33,975 nt of DNA from Nitrospirota bacterium (GCA_021828805.1 JAJZCZ010000014.1:1-33975), one strand, 5' to 3'; counted from the first letter of the stretch, positions 24,376 through 33,161 are shown. Notes: generated by a model not told the origin, from the sequence alone. Numbers and translations: made by a program.

Positions 24376-25395
24376 TTATTTATCACTCCCTTTCGGAGAA
24401 AAAATCTCCCCGATCCACCCCAGAAACTGCTCGAGGGCAAGCCCACGGTTGATATTGTGGACCGAAATCCTTCGCATTTCTCCTATCTTATCATGGAGAC
24501 TTCCCCGGAGAAAGTCCGGTCCCTCATGGGCATAAAGGGCGGGAAGAGCGCTCTCCCGCCATTCCGGAAGAGGAGAAAGCCCTCCCGCCACCCTCTCGGC
24601 CGAGAGAAGCAGCCTTTCAAAAGCGTCGAGAAAGATGTCAAACCCCTCTTTTTCGGCCAGGACGGGAAAGGCCTCCGCCACCGCCGCAAAGTCGATCCGG
24701 CCCCGGGGGCCGAGCGCTCCCAGAAAGGTCGCCACCCGGGAGAGAGGGTCGGAGAGAGGCGAGTCCACAAGGGTCAGGAGCCGTCCCGCCGAGCCGCCGG
24801 AGAGCGTCACGGCCTTTTCGAGCTCCTCCGGAGGACTCCCGGGCCGGCACTCCCGGACAATGGCAGTCAGATCGCCGTCGGAGAGGGGGGAGAAGCGGAC
24901 CTTGAGAAGCCGGGAGAGAAGGGTGGGAAGGAGACGGTCGGGAGAGGGGGACAGGAGAAAGAACAGGAGATTTTCCGAGGGCTCCTCCAGCGATTTCAGA
25001 AGGCTGTTGGAGGCCTCGGGAGTCAGCCGGTGGACCTCGTCGAGAAGGGCGATCCTCACCGGGGAGACAAGCGGGGCCTCAAGCGTCTGCCGGAGAAGCT
25101 CCCGGACCGAATCGATCCCGATGGACTGGGTCTCCCCCGGCTCGAGGACGTGAAAATCCGGGTGGTTCGAAAGGGCGGTCCGGCAGGAGAAGCAGTGCCC
25201 GCAGGGAGCGGTATCCCCGGGCCCGGAGCAGAGAATCTGGCGCGCCAGGGCGAGCGTCGCCGTCTGCTTGCCGACCCCCTCCGGTCCCCACAACAAAATC
25301 GCACCAGAGCGAAGCCCTCCGGAGAGAATCTCCCGGAGCCGGGCGATCGCCCGGTCCTGCCCCCGGACGGCGGAAAGCGGCGTCTCCCCCTTCAC
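24376..25395 (-). CDS. holB: DNA polymerase III delta' subunit
   Basis: This 339-residue AAA+ clamp-loader subunit has a P-loop variant (LLWGPEGVGKQTA), a four-Cys zinc module (CSG....CGHCFSC, about residues 56-71), the ALLDEVHRLTPEASNSLLKSLEEP region (Walker B-like DEVH) and the SRLLKVRF sensor-1-type segment. It serves replication by helping load the beta clamp. The GTG start overlaps the tmk stop (GTGA at 25392-25395), and ricT begins two bases after its stop, so the three are co-translated. Confidence 0.92.
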   Translation of the reverse strand: MKGETPLSAVRGQDRAIARLREILSGGLRSGAILLWGPEGVGKQTATLALARQILCSGPGDTAPCGHCFSCRTALSNHPDFHVLEPGETQSIGIDSVRELLRQTLEAPLVSPVRIALLDEVHRLTPEASNSLLKSLEEPSENLLFFLLSPSPDRLLPTLLSRLLKVRFSPLSDGDLTAIVRECRPGSPPEELEKAVTLSGGSAGRLLTLVDSPLSDPLSRVATFLGALGPRGRIDFAAVAEAFPVLAEKEGFDIFLDAFERLLLSAERVAGGLSPLPEWRESALPALYAHEGPDFLRGSLHDKIGEMRRISVHNINRGLALEQFLGWIGEIFSPKGSDK

Positions 25396-26129
25396 GCCCT
25401 CATCCCCTCCGGTAAAAACCTCCCGGGGAAGCGCCGGCAGAGCGTTTCCCAGATCTGTTCTTCAAGCTGCCCCGGATCGTGGGTGGCATCGAGAACAACG
25501 GTGCGGGAGCTATGAATGCGGGCCAGTTCAAGATAGCCGGCCCGGACCCGCTCGAAATAGGCCGCGCCCAGAAGTTCGAAGCGGGTCGGCCCGTCCCCGC
25601 GCTCAAGGACCCGGCGGGAGATCTCGGCGACCGGAAGATCGAGCAGAAAGGTGAGATCCGGAACGAGCCCTCCCAGGGCGGCGTCGTTCAAGGTCGAGAC
25701 GAACTCGCGGGAGAGGCCTCCCCCGAAGGACTGGTAGGCCACGGTGGCGTCGGAGAGGCGGTCGGAGAGGACGGTTTTCCCCGCACGAAGCTCGGGAAGA
25801 AGGAGGGTCTTCACATGCATCACCCGGTCGGCCTCGAAGAGAAAAAGTTCAGCCTCCGGGGCCAGGGGCAGGGCGGGGTCGAGAAGGATCTCCCGAAGCC
25901 GCGCTCCCGCGGCCGTTCCCCCCGGCTCCTTTGTCAGGACCGACGGATGGGCGAGGCCATCGAGGCGCGCCTTGAGGTTTCTTGCCTGGGTGGACTTTCC
26001 CGAGCCATCCATCCCCTCGAAGACGATCAGGATCCCGGAGCCGGCGACGGGTCTCGCCAGGGGGCCCGCCGGGGAATCGGGGGAAAGGGGGGCTTTTTCA
26101 GGAGAAAGACCGGAAAGAAAAGGATTCAT
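25392..26129 (-). CDS. tmk: Thymidylate kinase
   Basis: Tmk phosphorylates dTMP to dTDP. The P-loop FEGMDGSGKST, TKEPGGTAAGARLREILLD (DR-type loop region) and SDRLSDATVAYQSFGGGL are all present. The frame is open up to 26318, but the upstream part is low-complexity. The ATG at 26129 gives 245 residues, still with about 30 extra residues before the core compared with the usual 205-215. No clear SD precedes it. It heads the operon tmk-holB-ricT-metG-tatD-NYN. Confidence 0.93.
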   Translation of the reverse strand: MNPFLSGLSPEKAPLSPDSPAGPLARPVAGSGILIVFEGMDGSGKSTQARNLKARLDGLAHPSVLTKEPGGTAAGARLREILLDPALPLAPEAELFLFEADRVMHVKTLLLPELRAGKTVLSDRLSDATVAYQSFGGGLSREFVSTLNDAALGGLVPDLTFLLDLPVAEISRRVLERGDGPTRFELLGAAYFERVRAGYLELARIHSSRTVVLDATHDPGQLEEQIWETLCRRFPGRFLPEGMRA

Positions 26130-26388
26130 GGGCGACCCGGATGTGTCCCTCGTCGTCCGGTGGCGGCGGGAGGGAGAAAGTGAACATGAGGATCGGCTCC
26201 CTGCCCTCCGGCGTTCGGTGGGGCAGAGCCGGCCAGGGCCGGTCGGGAACAATACGGAGGCTCCCACGAGGCCGGAGACAAAAAAATCAGCGACAAAACG
26301 CCCGCAACAAAACGCCAAAATAAACAGGATAAGAGATAAAAGACCAGGGACAAAAATCTAGAGAATAAGACACCAGAAACAAAACCCG
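26130..26388. other. Gene-free stretch upstream of tmk, with a weak candidate promoter
   Basis: Bases 26280-26400 are A-rich on + (T-rich on -), with several TTTTGT-type repeats read on -. On the - strand TTGTCC (26348-26353) and TATCCT (26326-26331), 16 bp apart and 4/6 each, could drive the tmk operon with a leader of about 190 nt. A hydrophobic frame crosses the region but has no SD and begins inside a terminator, so I do not call it. Confidence 0.3.
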
Positions 26389-26438
26389 GAAAAAAAAGAA
26401 AGACCGGTTTCCGGAAGGGCTCACCTTCCTGAAACCGG
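26389..26438 (-). terminator. Strong rho-independent terminator (- strand)
   Basis: Read on -, a 15-bp stem (26438-26424 with 26418-26404, one mismatch), a five-base loop and TCTTTCTTTTTTTT follow in order. It is placed about 160 bp after the 29-residue peptide gene and insulates it from the tmk operon. Confidence 0.85.
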
Positions 26439-26595
26439 CCGATTCCCGAGCGGGTCACGCCTTCACATCCCGGAAGTTTTATAAATAAGGGATGATTGAC
26501 AGGCTAAAAGGACAAAAGGCTCCGGGAGGCAGAGGCGCTTTGCCCGGGAGGGGTCCGGTCCGGAAAAACACCGGCCGGGAGTCCCCCGAAGAAGC

Positions 26596-26685
26596 TTAGT
26601 GCTCCTTGATCTGATTTCCGGCGAGAAGGGCTGCCAGAACGATGGTGCCGACCAGGAGAGAAACCATCCAATGCATGTCGCCCAT
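26596..26685 (-). CDS. 29-residue hydrophobic membrane peptide, unknown
   Basis: A short frame with the attributes of a real gene encodes about 29 residues: MGDMHWMV, then the apolar run SLLVGTIVLAALLAG, then a polar tail NQIKEH. It has an SD (AAGGGGA, six bases before the ATG), one predicted transmembrane helix, and its own transcription unit: a 7-bp hairpin in the leader and a strong downstream terminator on the same strand. Such peptides often attach to larger membrane complexes (CydX, KdpF types), but I cannot assign it to a family. It may have been missed by standard gene calling because of its length. Confidence 0.62.
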   Translation of the reverse strand: MGDMHWMVSLLVGTIVLAALLAGNQIKEH

Positions 26686-26713
26686 TGTTTTCCCCTTTCT
26701 TTTGATGTGGCCC

Positions 26714-26731
26714 GGGGGCGGTAACGCCCCC
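26714..26731. promoter_or_regulatory. Leader hairpin upstream of the 29-residue peptide
   Basis: GGGGGCG (26714-26720) and CGCCCCC (26725-26731) pair perfectly around a four-base loop, 29 bp before the peptide's ATG. It lies between a poor candidate promoter (TTGCAT, 16 bp, TAAAAA on -, about 26750-26780) and the SD. It may be an operator or an RNA element. Confidence 0.4.
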
Positions 26732-26844
26732 TGGTTTGGTTAGGAAAGACAGGAACCCTTGAATTTTTATCCTTTTGGAAAGAAAATGCAAGAGGGCAAG
26801 ACAGAGAAACTTCAGCCCTCACGATCCCCCCCAAAAAACTACGG

Positions 26845-27948
26845 ATGGACCCCCGCATGGACGATCCTCAAAGACTCTGGAGCCAGAAGGCCCGCGGGCT
26901 CGTTCCCTATGTCCCCGGAGAGCAGCCGAAGTCGGGGCGTCCCGTCAAGCTCAATACGAACGAGAACCCCTATCCTCCCTCTCCCCGGGTCCTCGAGGCC
27001 ATCCGGGAGGCGGCAGACGCGGGCATGCGGCTCTACCCCGATCCCGACGCCCGGCAGCTCCGGGAAGCCGTCGCCCGCTTCTACGGGCTCTCTCCCGAAA
27101 TGGTCTTCCCCGGCAACGGATCAGACGAGGTCCTGGCCCACGCCTTCTGCGCCTTTTTCACCCCCGGCCGCCCCTTTCTCTTCGCCGACGTGACCTACAG
27201 CTTCTATCCGGTCTATGCCTCCCTCTATGACCTGTCCTGCCAGATCATCCCTCTGGGGGAGGACTTCTCCCTTCACCTTGAGGACTATCCCGCACCTAAC
27301 GGAGGGGTCGTCATCGCCAACCCCAACGCCCCCACCGGGAGGGCGATCTCCGCGGCCGGGATCGAGGCCTTCCTCGAAAGAAGCCGGGACTCCCTTGTCC
27401 TCGTGGACGAGGCCTACGTCGACTTCGGCGCCGAAAGCGTCGCCCCCCTCGTCCGCCACCATCCAAACCTTCTCGTGGTGCAGACCCTCTCGAAGTCGCG
27501 CTCGCTGGCCGGTCTCCGGGTGGGATTCGCCCTCGGAAACCCCTCGCTGATCACCGCCCTCGACCGGGTGAAAAACAGCTTCAACAGCTACCCGCTCGAC
27601 CGGCTGGCCATCGCGGGAGCCGTTGCGGCTCTGGATGACCGGGAATATTTCGACACGACCTGCCGGCGCATCATCGAAAGCCGGGAAAGACTCCGCCAGG
27701 GGCTGGAGAGCCTCGGGTTCGAGGTCCTTCCCTCCCGGGCGAACTTTCTCTTCGCACGCCACAGCCGCGTCCCGGCCCGGGAGATCGCCTCGGGGCTCCG
27801 GGCGAGAGAGATCATCGTCCGCCACTTCAACCGGCCCCGGATCGACAACTTTCTCCGGATCACCGTAGGGTCGGATCCCGACTGCAACGCTCTCCTGTCG
27901 GCTCTGGCCACCCTTCCGGACATCTCCGGCGCCGGGGGATCCCCTTGA
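26845..27948 (+). CDS. hisC: Histidinol-phosphate aminotransferase
   Basis: This 367-residue PLP aminotransferase of histidine synthesis converts imidazole-acetol phosphate to histidinol phosphate. Features are KLNTNENPYPPSP, GNGSDEVL (PLP phosphate), ANPNAPTGR, LVDEAYVDF, the Schiff-base lysine in TLSKSRSLAGLRVG, and LRITVG at the C terminus. ATGs at 26845 and 26857 are both possible; neither has a clear SD. No other his genes are nearby, so it is an isolated locus. Broad-specificity members also transaminate aromatic keto acids. Confidence 0.92.
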   Translation: MDPRMDDPQRLWSQKARGLVPYVPGEQPKSGRPVKLNTNENPYPPSPRVLEAIREAADAGMRLYPDPDARQLREAVARFYGLSPEMVFPGNGSDEVLAHAFCAFFTPGRPFLFADVTYSFYPVYASLYDLSCQIIPLGEDFSLHLEDYPAPNGGVVIANPNAPTGRAISAAGIEAFLERSRDSLVLVDEAYVDFGAESVAPLVRHHPNLLVVQTLSKSRSLAGLRVGFALGNPSLITALDRVKNSFNSYPLDRLAIAGAVAALDDREYFDTTCRRIIESRERLRQGLESLGFEVLPSRANFLFARHSRVPAREIASGLRAREIIVRHFNRPRIDNFLRITVGSDPDCNALLSALATLPDISGAGGSP

Positions 27949-27968
27949 CTCTTTCTCTGAAAGGTCTC

Positions 27969-28850
27969 ATGGCCATGCGGTCCTGCCTCTCCCCACCCTT
28001 CCGGATCTCTTCCTGCGCGGCCACGGCCGCCATCCTGGCCGTTCTTCTCGCGATTGTTCCCCAAACGGCCCGGGCCGATTCAGGAACGACTCCCGCCCTG
28101 TTTGCGCTGGGGGGGGGCCATGTTCCCGACGAGATCGACCTCGGCGTGGGGGCCCAGGGGTGGAGCTACAAGGAGACCGCCGGAGACGGCGACCTCGCCT
28201 CCCTCCTGAGCGGCCACCTGCGCACCCTCTCCTACTGGGGTCCGGTGATCCTCGGAGCCGACATCTCCTACATGGCCTCCTATTCGGGGCGCTACACCGG
28301 CTCCATCATCTCCACGGGACAGCCCGTCTCCATGAACATGGCGGAAACAGTCTTCCAGAGCGCCGGCCATCTGGGGCTCCTCGTTCTCAACTCTCCCTAC
28401 GACTCCCTGGGGGTCTGGATCTCCTACGGCTACCACCAGCAGATCTGGATGACCCCCGCCCAGAACGGAGGGTACGAGGAAAACTACCAGATCCCTTACC
28501 TGGGAGGCGCCTTCTACAACCAGAACCCCCTTCCCGGAACGAACTGGAGTTTTTTCGAAGAGGGAGGGTACCGCTCCGCCATCGCGCCGGCCATGACCAT
28601 CGTTCCCGGTGCGGGCCAGAACCTTCCTTCGGGCAACTTTAACCTGGGAAACACCTGGAACCTCCACGCCCTCCTCGGCGTCCGCTATCTCCTGACCCCC
28701 CACGTAGGGCTCTACCTCTCCGGCAACTACAGCTACTGGGCCTTCACCCAGTCGACCAACACCCTGACCTCCTCAGGGGGAACCTTCAACGAGCCCTCCT
28801 CCATCACCATTTACGGGGGCGCCGAGACCGGCATCACGATCGAGTTTTAG
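27969..28850 (+). CDS. Predicted outer-membrane beta-barrel protein
   Basis: The protein is about 293 residues. It begins with a signal peptide (basic start, ISSCAATAAILAVLLAIVPQTARAD, likely cleaved after TARA). The mature part is rich in alternating apolar/polar strands with aromatic girdle residues (GVWISYGYHQQIW, HVGLYLSGNYSYWAF) and ends in Phe (GITIEF), the usual C-terminal signal of outer-membrane barrels. I know of no specific family. ATG 27969 has AAGG four bases before it; ATG 27975 is the alternative, and a TTG at 27945 overlaps the hisC stop. Co-transcription with hisC is likely by position only. Confidence 0.75.
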   Translation: MAMRSCLSPPFRISSCAATAAILAVLLAIVPQTARADSGTTPALFALGGGHVPDEIDLGVGAQGWSYKETAGDGDLASLLSGHLRTLSYWGPVILGADISYMASYSGRYTGSIISTGQPVSMNMAETVFQSAGHLGLLVLNSPYDSLGVWISYGYHQQIWMTPAQNGGYEENYQIPYLGGAFYNQNPLPGTNWSFFEEGGYRSAIAPAMTIVPGAGQNLPSGNFNLGNTWNLHALLGVRYLLTPHVGLYLSGNYSYWAFTQSTNTLTSSGGTFNEPSSITIYGGAETGITIEF

Positions 28851-28874
28851 GAAGCCAGGTTTTAAGAGAAGCAG

Positions 28875-28917
28875 AGATGAGGAAAAAGAAGAACGGCTCC
28901 GGCCGGCTAAACGGAGC
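28875..28917 (-). terminator. Possible terminator of the transposase-like gene (- strand)
   Basis: On -, GCTCCG (28917-28912) pairs with CGGAGC (28901-28896) across the stop codon of the transposase-like gene and is followed by a T-rich tract (GTTCTTCTTTTTCC). The stem is short, so the call is weak. Confidence 0.35.
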
Positions 28918-29905
28918 GGAGGAACTCCGAGAGATCTCCTCCCGCAGTCCGGACACTCTCTGAGAGAGCCTCCCAGGAGCTCGCCCGGAGGGAGGAAAAC
29001 CGGAAGGAAAGGGCGGCGAAGAAAAGAGCCTCGAGAAGCGCCCTCTGGGCCTTTGTCTGGCGGCCGTGGTCATAGACAAAACGGCCAGGGCGGGCGGCCA
29101 GATAGGACTGAACCTCGGGAGAGGACTGCGGCTCCGACGGTGAAAAGCACAGGCTGAGGGAGCCGTCGGGCCAGAGGGTGCCGGCCTCTTCCAGAAGGAC
29201 GACAAACTCCGGACCGCCGAACCGGCGCTCAAGCCGGACAAAGGCCTCCCCCGATGCCTCCTCCAGCCCCCCCGCCACCCAGGAGTAGCCGAGCCGGCGC
29301 AAGGGGAATCCCGGAGAGGCGGCCACCAGAAGCGGGACAAGGGAGTAGACCGCGCCCTCCCCGCCCCGGTCGTCGACGACCAGGGCAAACTCCCTGAACA
29401 TCAGCAGAATATCCCGCCTCCTGTCGCGGGAAAGCCCCTGCCGCGACCGAAGAGAGACTCCCTTTTCCTGGAGAATACGGTGCACCGTGGACTTGCCAAT
29501 CGTCGCAAAGGAGGGGTATCCCAGAGAGGGCCCTTTTTCCTGGAGATAGGCGGTCAGCTCGACGATTGTCCAGCGGGAGATCCCCTCGGGAGGGGTCCGG
29601 GCAAGGGCCAGGACAAAGGCGCGCTCATCCGACGAAACCCGTCCGTCACCGGGACGGTGAAAGAGGTCTGCAAGCCCCGCCTCCGGGCCCATGGAGCGGA
29701 TCTTCTGGAGGCACTTTGAGACGGTATTCCGGGAGAGGCCCCGGTCCCTGGCAATGCTCCGGAGGGACTTTCCCGAAACCGCATCGAGAATGATCTGCGC
29801 CCGCTGGACCTCCCTGAAGGAGGCGGTCCGGGACCTCGACAGCTCGGACAGCCTCCGGAGGTCCTCCTCCGACAGCCCCCAGGAATTCGCGCTTCGTGTT
29901 TTCAC
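28907..29905 (-). CDS. IS630-type transposase relative with degenerate catalytic domain
   Basis: Residues about 10-150 match the two helix-turn-helix units of IS630/Tc1-like transposases: VQRAQIILDAVSGKSLRSIARDRGLSRNTVSKCL, then GISRWTIVELTAYLQE and STVHRILQEKGV. In the DDE-like remainder, a first acidic pair can be seen (ALVVDD). The segment that should hold the second Asp (usually LDN..TH) reads LCFSPSEPQSSPEVQSYLAARPG, cited by its core LCFSPSEP, without it. A terminal Glu region may remain (ALLEALFFAAL). No terminal inverted repeats or target duplication are visible. It is full length (332) and uninterrupted, suggesting use as a DNA-binding regulator instead of a decayed transposase. It starts at GTG 29905 with GGTGG seven bases upstream. 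Confidence 0.72.
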   Translation of the reverse strand: MKTRSANSWGLSEEDLRRLSELSRSRTASFREVQRAQIILDAVSGKSLRSIARDRGLSRNTVSKCLQKIRSMGPEAGLADLFHRPGDGRVSSDERAFVLALARTPPEGISRWTIVELTAYLQEKGPSLGYPSFATIGKSTVHRILQEKGVSLRSRQGLSRDRRRDILLMFREFALVVDDRGGEGAVYSLVPLLVAASPGFPLRRLGYSWVAGGLEEASGEAFVRLERRFGGPEFVVLLEEAGTLWPDGSLSLCFSPSEPQSSPEVQSYLAARPGRFVYDHGRQTKAQRALLEALFFAALSFRFSSLRASSWEALSESVRTAGGDLSEFLRSV

Positions 29906-30036
29906 TGATCAGCCACCATTGACGTTTTCTTCTGGTTTTTAAAAGACCATGGCTCGCCTTATCCCGCACGGGAGCTCTCTGGTGGCCCTGGCCCTTTTTT
30001 CATACTTTCCTGATAAATGACGGCCTCGGAGAGGGG

Positions 30037-31737
30037 CTATCGAACTTTAATCGTCACGACGATCTCATTTCCGGGATCCATAATCGTGACGTTTTCGCAG
30101 AAGGACCGTACCAGGGCCAGCCCCCGTCCCCCCGGAAGCTCAAACGATTTGTCAGAAAGAGGCGGGGAGACAAGGTAGGGACGATAGTCAAATCCCGGAC
30201 CCGAATCCCGGAGATGAAGCCGCAGGAGCTGGGATTCCCTGTCCTCGACGAGTCCGGCTTCCACATGAAGAGAGGCCGTAGCCTCCATCCCCTCGAGGCG
30301 CTCCTTCCTGAGGGCATCATAGTGCTCGAATCCGTTCCCGGTATTTTTGAGGGAGGAGTCGAGCCCCAGAATCCCGTGGTCCAGGGCATTTGAGAGAAGC
30401 TCTCCCAGGACGATAAAAAGAGCGTCGTTGTTTCTGTGGTCGATGCCAAATACACTCAGCACGGCCATCATTCGGGGAAGAAGGTCCGAGCGGCGAAGCT
30501 CGAGCGCGGACAGGTCGAAGGCGATCGTCCACCCTCCAGCCTGGGCGCTGGAACCCTCTCTCCCCCCCCCGGTCGCGACCCCCTCCAGCTCCATACCACA
30601 GCACATGGAGACGAGCGACATGTCATCCCGCCGGAGCGCGGCGGGTCGCTGCAGGGCCAGCTCCCGGAGCGTCTTCAGACGGTCCTCCACCGGGGTCCGG
30701 CAGAGATGGCCGATGACCTGTTCCGTCCCGTCGCCCTCTTCCTCTTCCATGGCCCCGACCAGTCCGTCAGAGAAAAGATAGAGACACCGCTCCGGATCGT
30801 CAGGAAGGTCGGGGAGATGGAGTGTTTCCACATCCGGCTGGAACCCGGAGCCCAGAACCCCCAGGGGAAGGGCCCGGGAGGAAAACCGGTGGACGACCTT
30901 CCCCTCTCCATTGATGAAAACGGCAGGAGGATTGCCGCAGTTCCCCACGGTGAGGGTCCCCCCCCGACCCGGACCCAGACAGACGGCGGTGACCGCAATA
31001 AAAAATCCCGGAGGCATCAGTTCCTTGACCTTACGGTTGATCTCAATCAAGGTCGTCTCGAGATCGAAGCCCCGGTCTACCATGGCATGGAAGATCTCGG
31101 TGGGGGGATAGAGGCCCATCGCCGCCGAAAGGCCATGGCCCTGGCTGTCAACGAGGAGAAGAAAGAGGCTTCCATCCGGCGCCCGCCGGCTGAGCATGAG
31201 GTCGCCCCCGAAGAGTTCAAGAGGTTCAATCCAGGACTCAAGACACTTCTCCTCCCGCCGGTCTCCCGCCACCAGGGCATCGAGGACATGCTTGCCCATG
31301 AGCATTTCTTCTTCAATCCGGGCCCCTATCTCCCGAAGGGAGGTATTCTTTTCAAGGATCTGCCTCTGGAGCCCGAGAGCCCGCTCGATGACCCGGACCT
31401 TCGCTGTCAGAAGAGAAAAGTCGAAGGGCTTGGAGAGAAAATCGTCGCCCCCCGCCTCGAGTCCCCGGATCATATGGTCGGACCGGTTCAACGCCGTCAG
31501 GAACATCACGGGGATCCAGTGATCCTGCGACAGCGCCTTGATCTTCCGGGTCGCCTCAAACCCGTCCAGCACCGGCATGAGCACATCCATGATCACAAAA
31601 TCAGGCGACTCCGCGCAGAAGACCGCCACCGCCTCCTCGCCATCTTTGGCCTCGACCGGGGTGTGGCCCATACGGGTCAGGAACTCGACAAGAATCAACC
31701 GGTTATCGGGAACATCGTCAACGACCAGAACCTTCAT
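30037..31737 (-). CDS. Response regulator-PP2C phosphatase-HATPase fusion (HsbR/Rsb-type)
   Basis: This 566-residue partner-switching regulator has three parts. The receiver (residues 1-120) has VDDVPDN, phospho-acceptor Asp in VIMDVLMP, and LSKPFD. A helical linker leads to a SpoIIE-like PP2C phosphatase (about 170-380) with [38 protein letters not shown] and RRDDMSLV. The GHKL ATPase/anti-sigma kinase region (about 410-566) has [21 protein letters not shown] and [11 protein letters not shown]. By analogy with HsbR it would (de)phosphorylate a STAS anti-anti-sigma factor; one is encoded divergently at 33162. Its ATG overlaps the cheB stop (ATGA 31734-31737). Confidence 0.88.
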   Translation of the reverse strand: MKVLVVDDVPDNRLILVEFLTRMGHTPVEAKDGEEAVAVFCAESPDFVIMDVLMPVLDGFEATRKIKALSQDHWIPVMFLTALNRSDHMIRGLEAGGDDFLSKPFDFSLLTAKVRVIERALGLQRQILEKNTSLREIGARIEEEMLMGKHVLDALVAGDRREEKCLESWIEPLELFGGDLMLSRRAPDGSLFLLLVDSQGHGLSAAMGLYPPTEIFHAMVDRGFDLETTLIEINRKVKELMPPGFFIAVTAVCLGPGRGGTLTVGNCGNPPAVFINGEGKVVHRFSSRALPLGVLGSGFQPDVETLHLPDLPDDPERCLYLFSDGLVGAMEEEEGDGTEQVIGHLCRTPVEDRLKTLRELALQRPAALRRDDMSLVSMCCGMELEGVATGGGREGSSAQAGGWTIAFDLSALELRRSDLLPRMMAVLSVFGIDHRNNDALFIVLGELLSNALDHGILGLDSSLKNTGNGFEHYDALRKERLEGMEATASLHVEAGLVEDRESQLLRLHLRDSGPGFDYRPYLVSPPLSDKSFELPGGRGLALVRSFCENVTIMDPGNEIVVTIKVR

Positions 31738-32816
31738 GTCCGCCCTCCCTCCATCAGCCGGATCCTTGCCAGCACCGCCCTGGCCATCTTCGACAGGGGA
31801 AGCACTTCATCGACCCCCCCCATGGCGATAGCCTCCTTGGGCATCCCGAATACGACGCAGCTCTCTTCGTCCTGGGCAAAGGTGTAGGCCCCGCACTCCT
31901 TCATCTCCCGCAGGCACGCAGCCCCGTCCTTTCCCATCCCGGTCAGAATCACGCCCACAGCATTCTTCCCGGCGGCGTTGGCCGCCGACCGGAAGAGCAC
32001 ATCCACCGCGGGACGGTGGCGGTTGACGAGGGACCCCTGGCTCAGTTGAATGGAGTACCGGAGACCCGTCCTTTTGAGAAGAAGATGGGAGTGGCCGGGA
32101 GAGATGTAGACCGTTCCCCGCCGGACGGCCTCGCCATCTTCCGCCTCCCTGACAGAGACCTTGCACAGAGAGTCGAGGCGGGCGGCAAAGGAACGGGTAA
32201 AGCCCTCGGGCATATGCTGGGCGATGAGGATGGGAGGCGCATCAGCGGGAATGTCCCGGAGAAATTCCCGGATCGCCTCGGTGCCCCCGGTCGAGGCCCC
32301 CAGGATGATCAGCTTTTCTGTCTGGGGGGGATCGACCGGGGCGAAGGGAAGGACCGCATCGGCGGAGAGGGCGGGGACAATGGGAGTGGCCTTGAACTCC
32401 GGGCTTTTCCGTGTCTTTGTCATCGCCGCCGCCCGGATTTTTTCCGTGACGGTGTCGGCATAGTCTTCCAGGGTGTGCGTGCTGTCAAGCTGGGGTTTGC
32501 CGATAAAATCGACCGCCCCGATCTCCAGCGCCCGAAAAACGACGTCGCCGCGCTTGTCTGCCTGGGAGGAGATCATCAGGACGGGCATGGGTCGGAGACG
32601 CATGAGCTTTTCCAGAAAATCCAGGCCGTCCATCTTTGGCATTTCAACATCGAGGGTCAGCACATCGGGGTCGAGGTTCCGGATCATCTCCCGGGCCACC
32701 AGGGGGTCGGGGGCCTCCCCCACCACCACCATGTCACTGGTCTGGGAAATGATCCGGGAGAGAATTCCCCGGATCAGGGCCGAATCGTCCACGATCAGAA
32801 CCTTGATTTTCCGCAT
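31734..32816 (-). CDS. cheB: Chemotaxis response regulator protein-glutamate methylesterase
   Basis: CheB removes methyl groups from chemoreceptors to adapt the signal. The 360-residue protein has an N-terminal receiver ([29 protein letters not shown]) and a C-terminal methylesterase domain. Its catalytic elements are [10 protein letters not shown] (Ser), [16 protein letters not shown] (His) and LTGMGKDGA (Asp). AGGAGGT lies just before the ATG. It is co-translated with the REC-PP2C-HATPase gene. No cheR, cheA or cheW is in the window, so it may belong to an alternative chemosensory pathway. Confidence 0.95.
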   Translation of the reverse strand: MRKIKVLIVDDSALIRGILSRIISQTSDMVVVGEAPDPLVAREMIRNLDPDVLTLDVEMPKMDGLDFLEKLMRLRPMPVLMISSQADKRGDVVFRALEIGAVDFIGKPQLDSTHTLEDYADTVTEKIRAAAMTKTRKSPEFKATPIVPALSADAVLPFAPVDPPQTEKLIILGASTGGTEAIREFLRDIPADAPPILIAQHMPEGFTRSFAARLDSLCKVSVREAEDGEAVRRGTVYISPGHSHLLLKRTGLRYSIQLSQGSLVNRHRPAVDVLFRSAANAAGKNAVGVILTGMGKDGAACLREMKECGAYTFAQDEESCVVFGMPKEAIAMGGVDEVLPLSKMARAVLARIRLMEGGRT

Positions 32817-32862
32817 CCGACCTCCTCAACACCCCCCGCTCCCGGAACCCCCCGTCGGGGAA

Positions 32863-32871
32863 ATAATACCA
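32863..32871 (-). promoter_or_regulatory. Extended -10 promoter of cheB operon
   Basis: Read on -, TGGTATTAT (32871-32863) is an extended -10 (TGn plus 5/6 TATAAT). No good -35 is present, as allowed for extended -10 promoters. Transcription would begin about 40 nt before the cheB ATG. Confidence 0.5.
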
Positions 32872-32898
32872 GAAATTTTTCTCAACGGCTTAAGACTC

Positions 32899-32928
32899 TT
32901 GAGTATTTTGTGAGAGGACAGGTATTAT
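32899..32928 (+). promoter_or_regulatory. Candidate promoter of the STAS-MCP-like genes
   Basis: TTGAGT (32899-32904, 4/6) and TATTAT (32923-32928, 5/6) are 18 bp apart. The start near 32935 leaves a leader of about 227 nt before the STAS start at 33162. The leader holds a GCACG/CGTGC hairpin (about 32945-32961) and a GGGAGG/CCTCCC hairpin (about 33030-33045). Confidence 0.45.
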
Positions 32929-33161
32929 TACTTTCGAGAGGTATTGCACGCCTCAAACGTGCGGACGCGCACGAGCGGAGATCCGGGACCGACTGATTGT
33001 TGGTCCTCCCTAAGCTCTTGCCAGGCTCCCCGGGAGGAGGTCCTCCCCGGAGAGTCTCCGGTCTGAAAGGAAACGATCCGGACTCAAGTTTTCCGGGATT
33101 TCGGTCGAAAAGTCCTGTGAGAACCCGGAAACGTGGTTCGGGAGACAGGAGAGGGGGAAAG

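Noticed and set aside
26126-26458. Hydrophobic 110-residue frame on - upstream of tmk
   Set aside because: It begins inside a strong terminator hairpin, has no SD, and its apolar content comes from the T-rich - strand.
28907-30036. Intact IS630 insertion sequence
   Set aside because: No terminal inverted repeats or TA target duplication could be found at either side, and the catalytic triad looks incomplete.
32930-33000. Possible c-di-GMP (GEMM) riboswitch in the STAS leader
   Set aside because: The conserved GEMM-I core (GCANAGGGCAAACC-like and tetraloop receptor) is not present; only unrelated hairpins are seen.
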